Below are positions 30,007-38,272 of a stretch of DNA of 64,000 nucleotides, in pieces. The DNA lies in NCBI RefSeq assembly GCF_018860765.1, contig NZ_JAHKPV010000019.1, positions 248,001 to 312,000 of the forward strand, in the 5' to 3' direction. Numbering within the stretch: position 1 is the stretch's first letter; each line of letters opens with the position of its first letter. The stretch comes from Marinobacter salexigens. GTDB taxonomy: Bacteria; Pseudomonadota; Gammaproteobacteria; Pseudomonadales; Oleiphilaceae. The position numbers were made by a program, and so were the translations under genes. The notes beneath the pieces were generated by a model. It worked only from the letters and a program-made list of their open reading frames with translations. It searched no databases and was not told where the DNA came from.

Positions 30007-32904
30007 TCATTCCAGCGCTCCCAAGTGTAAAAATTCTTGAAGATCCGAGACGCTCATGGGTCTTCCGAAAAAATAGCCCTGCAATTGATCACAGCCACAA
30101 TGATGTATAACACCTGCTTGAGCGGCTGTTTCCACCCCCTCACCAACAGCCGTTGCACCAAACGCATGCGCCATAGCTATGGTTGCCTTAACGATGGCCG
30201 CATCACCTTGGTCAGAAAGCATATCGCGTACAAACTCCCGATCGATTTTGACCTTGTCAAATCTGAACAGTTTTAAAAAGCTCAGACTCGAATACCCTGT
30301 ACCAAAGTCATCCGCAACCAAACGCACCCCAAGCCCCTGAATTTCATCAAGTATCCGACGAGCTATGATCGTTCCCTGCAAAACACTCCCTTCAGTCAAC
30401 TCCAACTCAAGCTTGTTTGGCAATAGGCCGCTAATCTCTAAAGCCTTCTGTACCGTCTGCGTCAATGCAGGCTCGCGCAACTGACGCGCAGACACATTAA
30501 CAGCCACGAAACCAGTCATAAGCCCTAAGTCCTGCCACTTTCGCGCTTGCTGGCATGCTTGCTCCAGCACCCACTGCCCAATGTCGATAATGAGGTCACT
30601 TTCCTCGGCTATGGGAATAAACCGGTCTGGCTGCATAAAGCCATGCTTGGGATGCTGCCATCTCAACAGCGCCTCACAACCAACAATCATTTTGCTTTTA
30701 GCATCAACCACTGGCTGATAGTGCAACCTCAACTCATCGTGAGCTAGAGCATGTCGTAAGTCATTTTCAATATTCAGGCGCTCTGAAACCTCTATATTCA
30801 TCTCAGGCACAAAGAAACAATGTCTGTTTCGCCCTGCTGATTTAGCCTGATACATTGCTGTATCGGCGTGCATCAGCAGCGTTTCAGGATCGTTACCATC
30901 AAAGGGATAAATGCTAACCCCAATGCTGGTAGTTACAGTAAACTCCCGCCCCATCAGTAAGATTGGCTGGCGCAGGGCTTCGCCTAGATTTCGCACAATT
31001 GTCATGGCATCTTCAGGTTTGGACAGGCGATCCAGAATAACTGTAAATTCATCTCCCCCCAGGCGTGCCTTTGTGTCATGTATGCGCAGGTGCGCCTCTA
31101 ATCGGCGCCCAATCTCACGCAGCAAAATGTCACCAACTGCATGGCCCATCGTATCGTTAACCAGTTTGAAGTTATCGAGATCAATGAACACAACAGCGAC
31201 CATCAGGTTATTCTGTTGCGACTGATGAATAGCTTGTTCAAGACGATCCTCAAACAGTGCTCGATTAGCCAGGCCGGTCAACTCATCATGGGTGGCTCGC
31301 TGTAACAGCTCCGCTTCAAACCGCTTACGCTCACTAATGTTTCTGGCAATTGCCGACAAGTGGCGCTCGTTTCCGTCACCGCTACTGTGGGCAATCAGTA
31401 GTAACAAAACAGGAATTTCTCCTGCCGACTCGCTCCATAGCTGAAGTTCCCCACTCCAAAGACCATCGGACAAAGCCTTGGGTAAAGCCTGTTCGCGTAT
31501 CAGTCGCAGTGAGGCAGGGGTTAACAAATCATCCAGCTTTTGATTTGCGACGTCTTCGGTGTGAATTCCTCTAAGCAATCTTCGCCCTGCCGGGTTGAGG
31601 TATATCAGCTTACGATCTTTCGTAAACATGGCCGTGATGTCTGGCGTTGCATCAAGGATCGACAAAAGGCGCTGCCGGTCTGCCTCCATTTTCAACCGCT
31701 GGGTAGCATCCCGAACCACCGCGATCACTCGGTGCTGACTACTATCGCTTACCGGGCTGAGGCTAATCTCTACCGGTACCTCTTTGCCATCCTTGCGCAA
31801 AGCAGCAATGGTGCCCCCCATCGCTCGAGCTTTTGGCTGGCTGATATAGTGACTGTGATTGGCACGGTGAGCCTTTCGATAACGATGCGGAACCAGTTCA
31901 TCAATATTTCGTCCCAACAGCTCTTCTCGCGGGTATCCGAAAATTCGCTCGGCCTCCCGATTCATTCGAACAATGTTTCCATCACCCGAACTGATGATTA
32001 TCCCATCTGCAGCAGACTCCAAGATGCTGTCGGTTTCTATTTCAGCACACCGCGCAACCTCCGCTTCCTCCCGCAACTGATCGAGAAGATGCCGGGTTCG
32101 ACGATTACTCTTGTTAAAGGCTTCAACCAGTTCGCCTATTTCATCACCAGCTTGATACTCAAGCTGCCACCCGTAATCGCCCAGTTCAAATTGGCGCGCT
32201 AGAAGCGCCAGATTACGCAAGGGGCGCACACCCTGCCGGTAACCTGTAAATGTAATCCCAATTAACAGAAGTAACCCTGAAAACTGCAATGCGTTTAATA
32301 CCTTGTGCTGCAGACTCTGAGCACGACGCTGGCTTGCAACCAGCAGTTCGGTCAGAGTTTGAGCCCGGGCCAACAACCGCTCGTTATTTGATTCAAAATA
32401 CTGCTTTTGATCAGAAAATCCGCCCGCGGGCAAGGGGTCGAGTACTAGCTCCGCAGCGGCGCGATACTTGACCCAAGCGGACTGTAACTCTTCAACGTTC
32501 GCTTTAATCTGCTGCCGGTCGCTTTTGAACAACACTGAGAAGGGGGCAGTCTTCAAGACTTGCAGGCTCGACTCATAGCCATCGATGCTCTGCTCGATAG
32601 CATCAACACAGGAAAGGCCAGAAGCACGCTCCCCTAAGTCACCACTCCCACAAATGATTGATAACAACGCAATACGCTGACTATGCATTCGCAGCTTACC
32701 GGCCTCGTTAACCAGCCCACTAAAAGAAGCGATCTGGCTCCTCCCAAAATAGCCAACACCGGCATGAGCACTCCATAGGACCAAAAAAGCCAGCGTTACC
32801 AGCGCCAGTTTGCGGACCAGAGTTAACCGAAACGCGCCTTGACTGCGCTGCTCAAAAGAAGGAGACGTAAAGGCTTGCCTCTTGAGTAGGTACTCTCGGT
32901 CCAT
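30007..32904 (-). CDS. PilJ-HAMP-PAS-GGDEF-EAL cyclic-di-GMP protein
   Basis: 965 residues. A membrane span (about 33-50) is followed by a PilJ-type periplasmic sensor (FSGLVNEAGKLRMHSQRIAL), a second span near 205, HAMP, and two PAS domains (about 290-410 and 410-530). The GGDEF domain has the intact active-site motif RLGGDEFTVIL, and the EAL domain keeps CEALLRWQHP, ADDFGTGYSSL and DKVKIDREF. Both the cyclase and phosphodiesterase signatures are therefore present, and the net activity cannot be predicted. The PilJ-type sensor is shared with NarX-like nitrate sensors. The upstream region contains a 28-bp near-palindrome. Confidence 0.94.
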   Translation of the reverse strand: MDREYLLKRQAFTSPSFEQRSQGAFRLTLVRKLALVTLAFLVLWSAHAGVGYFGRSQIASFSGLVNEAGKLRMHSQRIALLSIICGSGDLGERASGLSCVDAIEQSIDGYESSLQVLKTAPFSVLFKSDRQQIKANVEELQSAWVKYRAAAELVLDPLPAGGFSDQKQYFESNNERLLARAQTLTELLVASQRRAQSLQHKVLNALQFSGLLLLIGITFTGYRQGVRPLRNLALLARQFELGDYGWQLEYQAGDEIGELVEAFNKSNRRTRHLLDQLREEAEVARCAEIETDSILESAADGIIISSGDGNIVRMNREAERIFGYPREELLGRNIDELVPHRYRKAHRANHSHYISQPKARAMGGTIAALRKDGKEVPVEISLSPVSDSSQHRVIAVVRDATQRLKMEADRQRLLSILDATPDITAMFTKDRKLIYLNPAGRRLLRGIHTEDVANQKLDDLLTPASLRLIREQALPKALSDGLWSGELQLWSESAGEIPVLLLLIAHSSGDGNERHLSAIARNISERKRFEAELLQRATHDELTGLANRALFEDRLEQAIHQSQQNNLMVAVVFIDLDNFKLVNDTMGHAVGDILLREIGRRLEAHLRIHDTKARLGGDEFTVILDRLSKPEDAMTIVRNLGEALRQPILLMGREFTVTTSIGVSIYPFDGNDPETLLMHADTAMYQAKSAGRNRHCFFVPEMNIEVSERLNIENDLRHALAHDELRLHYQPVVDAKSKMIVGCEALLRWQHPKHGFMQPDRFIPIAEESDLIIDIGQWVLEQACQQARKWQDLGLMTGFVAVNVSARQLREPALTQTVQKALEISGLLPNKLELELTEGSVLQGTIIARRILDEIQGLGVRLVADDFGTGYSSLSFLKLFRFDKVKIDREFVRDMLSDQGDAAIVKATIAMAHAFGATAVGEGVETAAQAGVIHHCGCDQLQGYFFGRPMSVSDLQEFLHLGALE

Positions 32905-32959
32905 TGCAAGCCCCGCTATCTGAATATTTTTATTCTTTATTTATTTATTTATGTACTTT

Positions 32960-32987
32960 TGATAGTCATATATACATATGGCTATCA
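32960..32987. promoter_or_regulatory. 28-bp near-perfect palindrome between the GGDEF-EAL gene and trpB
   Basis: The 12-base arms TGATAGTCATAT and ATATGGCTATCA match at 11 of 12 positions around ATAC. It lies 56 bp upstream of the GGDEF-EAL start and 184 bp upstream of trpB, in an AT-rich stretch, with a further TGAC/GTCA symmetry at about 32991-33002. It has the form of an operator for a dimeric regulator. Confidence 0.5.
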
Positions 32988-33170
32988 TTTTGACACACGT
33001 CAACTTTTTGAGGTTTTCCTAATATATCCTCCGCGTAGTACAGTCCGACCCGAACGCATCGTTTGCGTCGAATGGCACTCTCATGGCAAATGCGGCCTTT
33101 CCGAGTATTATTTGAGGGACTCTTAGGAGGGCGCTATTATTGCTCCATAATTTCGCGCGAGACACCCTAT

Positions 33171-34379
33171 ATGAGCACCGATTCTCCCTACGATAACCTG
33201 CCCGACGCAGAAGGCTTTTTTGGTGAATTTGGCGGGCAGTTTGTGCCGCCGGAAATGAAGCAGGTAATGGACGACATCAGTGCTGCCTATCAGGAAATCC
33301 GTCAACGTAAGGATTTTCAGGAAGAGTTGGCCTATCTGTTAGCAGATTACGTGGGCCGGCCGAGCCCGATTTTTTACGCACGGCGGCTATCCGAAAAACT
33401 CGGAGGCGCCCGCATCTATCTGAAACGTGAAGATCTGAACCACACTGGCGCCCATAAAATAAATCACTGTTTGGGTGAAGCCTTATTAGCGAAGTTCATG
33501 AACAAAACCAAGGTAATTGCAGAGACTGGCGCTGGCCAGCACGGCGTTGCCTTGGCAACTGCTTGCGCTCTAGTGGGCATTCCTTGTGAGATCCACATGG
33601 GCACAGTGGATATTGCCAAAGAACACCCCAACGTAACCAAGATGAAAATTCTTGGGGCAACGTTAATTCCTGTCACCCGTGGTACAGCGACCCTCAAAGA
33701 CGCTGTCGATAGCGCATTTGATGAGTACCTTAAAGACCCACATAACTTTATTTATGCAATTGGCTCAGTCGTTGGGCCACACCCTTTCCCGGGTATGGTT
33801 CGTGATTTCCAATCCGTGGTGGGTCGCGAAGCCCGCGAGCAGTTTCTGGAGCGCTACAGCAAGCTACCGAATTACATAGCAGCCTGTGTAGGCGGCGGCT
33901 CTAACGCTATGGGCATTTTTACGGCTTTCTTGAACGATGAAAGCGTCAAACTGATAGGCGTCGAACCCGCCGGAGAAGGGCTCGACACAGAACGCCACGC
34001 AGCCACCATGACACTTGGTAAGCCGGGCCAAATACACGGCATGGCCTGTTATGTGCTCGAAGACGACGAAGGCAACCCGCTGCCAGTCCACTCCATCGCT
34101 TCCGGGCTAGACTACCCGGGGAGCGGTCCTCAACACAGCTACCTGAAAGATCTGGGCCGAGTGGAATACGCCAGCGCCGATGACACTGAGTGCTTGGACG
34201 CTTTCATGATGCTGTCACGAGTAGAAGGGATCATTCCTGCGTTGGAAAGCGCCCATGCTGTAGCTTGGGCTATACGTGAGGCGCCTAAACTGTCGCAGGA
34301 ACAGTCGATACTGGTTAACCTTTCAGGCCGTGGGGACAAAGATGCCGACTACGTGGCGGAGAAGCTGGGGCTGAACTAA
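33171..34379 (+). CDS. trpB: tryptophan synthase beta chain, stand-alone copy
   Basis: 402 residues from the ATG at 33171; a longer start at 33063 adds a non-conserved tail. The PLP-binding lysine is in the HTGAHKINH block (near 95). [16 protein letters not shown] and the phosphate-binding [10 protein letters not shown] are intact, and the C-terminal [10 protein letters not shown] is canonical. TrpB condenses indole and serine to tryptophan. No trpA or other trp gene is adjacent. Compared with canonical TrpB, the block after the lysine reads [17 protein letters not shown], where NNALGQALLARRMGK-like sequence is usual, which suggests a divergent paralogue. It may salvage indole or act on another nucleophile; function beyond TrpB chemistry is inference. 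Confidence 0.88.
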   Translation: MSTDSPYDNLPDAEGFFGEFGGQFVPPEMKQVMDDISAAYQEIRQRKDFQEELAYLLADYVGRPSPIFYARRLSEKLGGARIYLKREDLNHTGAHKINHCLGEALLAKFMNKTKVIAETGAGQHGVALATACALVGIPCEIHMGTVDIAKEHPNVTKMKILGATLIPVTRGTATLKDAVDSAFDEYLKDPHNFIYAIGSVVGPHPFPGMVRDFQSVVGREAREQFLERYSKLPNYIAACVGGGSNAMGIFTAFLNDESVKLIGVEPAGEGLDTERHAATMTLGKPGQIHGMACYVLEDDEGNPLPVHSIASGLDYPGSGPQHSYLKDLGRVEYASADDTECLDAFMMLSRVEGIIPALESAHAVAWAIREAPKLSQEQSILVNLSGRGDKDADYVAEKLGLN

Positions 34380-34384
34380 ACCGG

Positions 34385-35587
34385 TCAACCGGGTAGTCCA
34401 TCTGCACGCACACTAACTAAAAACCGTGCATAAGCGATCACGTACAGAAAGTACGCAATCAACCACAGCAAAAAAGGCAAGCCAACGCCAGCCAACAAAT
34501 ACATCTCTGGCCACCAGATCGGCACGAGGGTGCGCAGCAATGCGGTAAGAAAAAGCGCACCCAGTGCTGGCCAGATAAGCCTTGGCATAGTAAGCGAACG
34601 CCCCGTATGCCGTAGCCCGGCAATGCAGAATACAGCCAGAATAGCGGTGCCAGCCGCGCCAACAGAAAGTGCATGACGGCCAGCATAGCCCGGCAAGCTA
34701 TCTACCAATGCGCTGATACCCACTAGAAACAAGCCAGCAATCATCCATAGGTAAGCCGTTGTCAGTAGTAACAAATATAATTTGCCCATGGCCTTACCCC
34801 ATGGCCACTCGCTCAACCTGTCTGCCTGAGCGGCTGCGGCTGCCAGCGCAATCCAGCCGGTAACTGGGTGCCCCGGTGCAAGCATATCGGCCACTACGTA
34901 AACGATAAGGGCAACAATTGCTAGATACTCACGGGCAGGTGTCAGACGCACTGGGCCAGTTTCCCCGACCTCCGTTCTTGCGGCCATCGCGACCACCCGC
35001 ACTATGCGTGACGCTGTCAGCGCGACCAAAACAAGCAATACATTTACCGCAGTGTTAAGAGCAGCTTGAGGCGATAACAACGCTAATTCTGGCCAAAGCC
35101 AGCCTAAATAGAACAGTCCCTGAATTAGGACAAATGCCAGCAATACAACACCTATACTTAGGTGTTTACGCCCTGTTGCAGATAGCAAAGCTAGCATTGC
35201 CCAGAAAATTACGGAAAGTGGAAAAGCAATATTTAATGCTGCAATCAAGACTCCCGGTAGGCTTGCTGACAACCAAAATGCCAGCCTGCCCAGAAGCCAT
35301 AAAACAACCAGAGCAGCAAGCGCTTTACCTTGAACATGTGGTACGCTCGCCCAGGATGGAATAGAGGTTAATAAAAAGCCCACCAACGCAGCGCTGGCAA
35401 ACCCGAACAGCATTTCATGGCCATGCCAAAGGATAGGCATCATCGCCATGGGCAAGGTAAATTGTTGAAGCAGCGTACCTACCCACGGAACCAATGCAAA
35501 CGGAGCGTAAAGAGCCGCCAACAAAAAGAATGGCCGAAACCCATAGGCAAGCCAAGGGCTTTGAAAGCCTGCTATTCCAGTCTTCAT
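34385..35587 (-). CDS. nnrS: NnrS-family membrane protein
   Basis: 400 residues with about 12 membrane spans. The N-terminal YGFRPFFLLAALYA and WHGHEMLFGFASAALVGFLLT are the family signature; the His pair is a likely heme or copper ligand site. NnrS proteins protect against nitrosative stress during denitrification and bind heme and copper. The gene is the last of a four-gene operon, and its ATG overlaps the stop of the binding-protein gene (ATGA). It ends 5 bp from the convergent trpB stop. The pairing with an ABC uptake system is unusual and may mean that the imported compound supports its metal centre. Confidence 0.9.
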   Translation of the reverse strand: MKTGIAGFQSPWLAYGFRPFFLLAALYAPFALVPWVGTLLQQFTLPMAMMPILWHGHEMLFGFASAALVGFLLTSIPSWASVPHVQGKALAALVVLWLLGRLAFWLSASLPGVLIAALNIAFPLSVIFWAMLALLSATGRKHLSIGVVLLAFVLIQGLFYLGWLWPELALLSPQAALNTAVNVLLVLVALTASRIVRVVAMAARTEVGETGPVRLTPAREYLAIVALIVYVVADMLAPGHPVTGWIALAAAAAQADRLSEWPWGKAMGKLYLLLLTTAYLWMIAGLFLVGISALVDSLPGYAGRHALSVGAAGTAILAVFCIAGLRHTGRSLTMPRLIWPALGALFLTALLRTLVPIWWPEMYLLAGVGLPFLLWLIAYFLYVIAYARFLVSVRADGLPG

Positions 35588-36609
35588 GCTTTGCCTTCAG
35601 CTTTTGTAGCTGTCTCCGGAAGATAGAAATCATTGTCGGGCAGTTTGCCGCCGATAAATCCGCTGGAGAGGTCTGTAAGCGCAGAAAAGAACGACTCAAG
35701 CTGTGGTCGAGACTCTGCGGCAGAGGCCATCCTAATTTGAGTTCGAGGTATTGCTCCTTCAAACACCTTGGTAGATAAGGGAGAGTTTTGGCTCCCAACC
35801 ACGGCCGCGTCATTAGGCTTAGCTGCCACCCAGTCCACTGCGCGTCTGATGGCACCTTGTATTACCGCAACCTGCTCAGGATATTGATCCAGAAGCTCTC
35901 GGCGACAAACAACTCCGGCTTGCGGCAGACCCTTTATTTCACCAGTAAGTCGCGCCCATTCTTCTTGTAAATCCAGCTCCGTCGGTAACTGGCCAAACTG
36001 TGCAGCTTGCAATCGAGTAGCTGTGCGCATGGGTTCAGGTAAAACGGCTGCATCGAGGCGTTGGGCAACAAACATTTGTACGGTTTCGAAAGGGCTCGAC
36101 TGGTAGCTTACTTTAAGATCCCGACCTACTTCCAAACCCGCTTTCCCGAGAAGATACCGAAATACCAGATCTGGCATGTCGCCACGCCAAGGCACACCCA
36201 CATGGCGACCGGCAAGATCCTTCACGGATTGCAAGGGGCCCTCCTCTTTCAACCCGAGCATACCGAGAGTACCCCATACATTTACATTCATTAGTACAAG
36301 GGGAACACCGCGGTTATAGAGGTTAGCGGCCACATTCGTGGGTGTCGCGGTAAGCATCACCTCTGCTCTGGCTAACCAGGCACGAAGTTGGTCGGGGTCC
36401 TTCCACGCCTTCAACTCCCGTTTTGGAATCAGCTCTTGCACGGAGGGGTCTTCCAGCGCTCTCGCCAGAATCACCTGTGGAATGCCGTAGGGTGTTGCTG
36501 CGACAAGCTGACCGGATGCCTGCGCAATGGCACGCTGGAAAGGCAAAGCCGTTAATAGCGTCGCGTTGGCTGCCAATTTCAGTAAATCACGACGACTTAA
36601 CGGGTTCAT
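35584..36609 (-). CDS. ABC transporter substrate-binding protein, NMT1/SsuA-like, Tat-exported
   Basis: 341 residues. The N terminus MNPLSRRDLLKLAANATLL has a twin-arginine signal (RRDLLK) and an Ala-X-Ala-type cleavage site (AIAQA) near residue 31. The rest has the two-lobe pattern of nitrate/sulfonate/thiamine-precursor binding proteins: PYGIPQVILARAL, VLMNVNVWGTLGM, GRHVGVPWRGDMPDLVFRYLL and AQRLDAAVLPEPMRT. Export by Tat suggests that it folds, or binds a cofactor, before leaving the cytoplasm. It overlaps both neighbours by ATGA. The substrate is unknown. Confidence 0.88.
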   Translation of the reverse strand: MNPLSRRDLLKLAANATLLTALPFQRAIAQASGQLVAATPYGIPQVILARALEDPSVQELIPKRELKAWKDPDQLRAWLARAEVMLTATPTNVAANLYNRGVPLVLMNVNVWGTLGMLGLKEEGPLQSVKDLAGRHVGVPWRGDMPDLVFRYLLGKAGLEVGRDLKVSYQSSPFETVQMFVAQRLDAAVLPEPMRTATRLQAAQFGQLPTELDLQEEWARLTGEIKGLPQAGVVCRRELLDQYPEQVAVIQGAIRRAVDWVAAKPNDAAVVGSQNSPLSTKVFEGAIPRTQIRMASAAESRPQLESFFSALTDLSSGFIGGKLPDNDFYLPETATKAEGKA

Positions 36610-37346
36610 GCTACCTCCGATTGGGGTTTATAAAGGAAACTCTCATTAACCACAGGCTGCCTCAACAAATGAGCTGCAGCTTCATAGAGCCAGGACTGAG
36701 TCCTGCTCGCAAATGGCTCATCTACCCGATGCTCGTAAACTATATGACCAGGGGAACCCGAAATAACGACAACACGGTGAGCCAATCGCAAGGCTTCGGT
36801 TAAATCATGCGTCACCAACAAACTGGCAATCCCACGATCAACCACAAGACGCTGTACCAACTCCTGAGCTTCATTTCGCAGCCCGACATCCAAAGCACTG
36901 AACGGCTCATCCAGCAGAAGCAGATCAGCCCCTACAGCCAGTGCCCGAGCTAAAGCCACCCTCTGCTGCATACCGCCGGAGAGTTCGTGAGGGAATAATG
37001 TGTATTTGTCTGCAAGGCCGACTGAATCTGCCAACTCCCGCGCTATCTCCAGACGCTCTTTTCGTGGGACGCTTCTGGCTTTCAGGCCCAGCGCGATATT
37101 GTCCAACATGCGCCGCCAGGGTAGCAGTCGCGGTTCCTGAAATACTGCCGCCGTGCAGGCAAAACGGTTTTCCACTGAGCCACCAGAAATATCGACTAGC
37201 CCGGCTGCCAGCCTTAATAAACTGGTTTTGCCGCACCCCGATGGGCCGACAAGACAAACTGACTCACCTGGCTGGACACTAAAGTTGATGGCCTCAAGGA
37301 TTCTATTGGGCCCAAGCTGCAATGAAGCATTGCGAAGTTCCATCAT
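36606..37346 (-). CDS. ABC transporter ATPase, SsuB/TauB-like
   Basis: 246 residues from the ATG at 37346, which overlaps the permease stop; the longer 37376 start would overlap the permease by 34 bases. Walker A is GPSGCGKTS, the signature is LSGGMQQRVALARAL, and Walker B is LLLLDEPFSALD with the switch His in LLVTHDLTEAL. The protein energises uptake by the adjacent permease. The C-terminal tail VVISGSPGHIVYEHRVD is typical of nitrate/taurine-type ATPases. Confidence 0.95.
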   Translation of the reverse strand: MMELRNASLQLGPNRILEAINFSVQPGESVCLVGPSGCGKTSLLRLAAGLVDISGGSVENRFACTAAVFQEPRLLPWRRMLDNIALGLKARSVPRKERLEIARELADSVGLADKYTLFPHELSGGMQQRVALARALAVGADLLLLDEPFSALDVGLRNEAQELVQRLVVDRGIASLLVTHDLTEALRLAHRVVVISGSPGHIVYEHRVDEPFASRTQSWLYEAAAHLLRQPVVNESFLYKPQSEVA

Positions 37347-38125
37347 GCTTTTGCCTGCGAGACGCTCTGGCGCCATGGTTCCATTTTCTTTTGTAGCGGT
37401 CGCAAAAAGCCATGCTCAGCAATCAACAAGAGTGCCACTACAACCAAAATCCAGCCCATGGCGCCAGCTGTATCGAGATTCACTCGGGCCATTGCCAGAC
37501 CAGCGCCCACACCATTTTCTGTGGCAAACAATTCCGCCATGACTGTCACCTTCCAAGCCACACCCAGAGCCGTAATCAACGCCGGAAACACATACGAAAC
37601 GATATGGGGCAGATAGAAATCCCACAAACGCATCCAAATCGAAGCACGGTAAACATCGCCCATTTCCTGCAGCCGTTTATCAAGCGTGCGCGCACCGATC
37701 TGTGCACCCGCAAACGTGACGGGTAAGGTTGTTGCGGCAACTGTGTAGATAGCCGCCATCGACCCACTCCCAAACCATAAAATAGCTAGCACAATCCAGG
37801 CGATCGGAGGAATGCCCAATAGAACGGTTGATACCGGCTCCAGCGCTCGCCCAAGCGTGTGAGACAGGCCGGCCAACAAGCCGAGTATCAAACCGGCCAA
37901 AGATGCCAAAGCAAACCCGGTCATTGCTCGCCAGGTTGTGGCCCAGACCGCAGTCAAAAGCTCTCCCTGTTGCCAAAAACCCTGTATGGAAAGAAGAGCA
38001 TCTCTCGGCCCCGGCAGTAAAAAGCTACCGTAGTTCAAGCTCCCCCACTCCCATAAAGCCACAAACAACAACATACCGGTAAGGCTGCCACCCCAACTCA
38101 GACTGGTTCGGATCAGACGACTCAT
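37343..38125 (-). CDS. ABC transporter permease, SsuC/TauC-like
   Basis: 260 residues with six predicted membrane spans. The cytoplasmic coupling loop is recognisable (LQEMGDVYRASIWMRLWDFYLPHIV, about 155-180), as is GIPPIAWIVLAILWFG. It is the first gene of the permease-ATPase-binding protein-nnrS operon, divergent from the TonB receptor with 147 bp between the two starts. The Fur-like AT-rich region lies in that gap and could control both directions. Confidence 0.93.
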   Translation of the reverse strand: MSRLIRTSLSWGGSLTGMLLFVALWEWGSLNYGSFLLPGPRDALLSIQGFWQQGELLTAVWATTWRAMTGFALASLAGLILGLLAGLSHTLGRALEPVSTVLLGIPPIAWIVLAILWFGSGSMAAIYTVAATTLPVTFAGAQIGARTLDKRLQEMGDVYRASIWMRLWDFYLPHIVSYVFPALITALGVAWKVTVMAELFATENGVGAGLAMARVNLDTAGAMGWILVVVALLLIAEHGFLRPLQKKMEPWRQSVSQAKA

Positions 38126-38180
38126 AGTTCAACGCTCTTTGATCAAGAGATTAGGGTAAACGTTACTTTCCCATGATTAC

Positions 38181-38238
38181 TTGACAAAACTCAAATGATA
38201 TTCATTTGCAATTAGATTATTATTGATAATGACTTTTA
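38181..38238. promoter_or_regulatory. candidate Fur-type operator/promoter region for the TonB receptor
   Basis: A consensus -35 box TTGACA (38181-38186) is followed by the perfect palindrome CAAATGA-TAT-TCATTTG (38192-38208) and then by TTATTATTGATAATGAC-like repeats to 38232. These resemble overlapping 7-1-7 Fur boxes (TGATAAT units). The region precedes the TonB receptor and faces the ABC operon. Confidence 0.6.
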
Positions 38239-38272
38239 TTTGCGTATCACACACATCATCCTCGGAGCTTTC

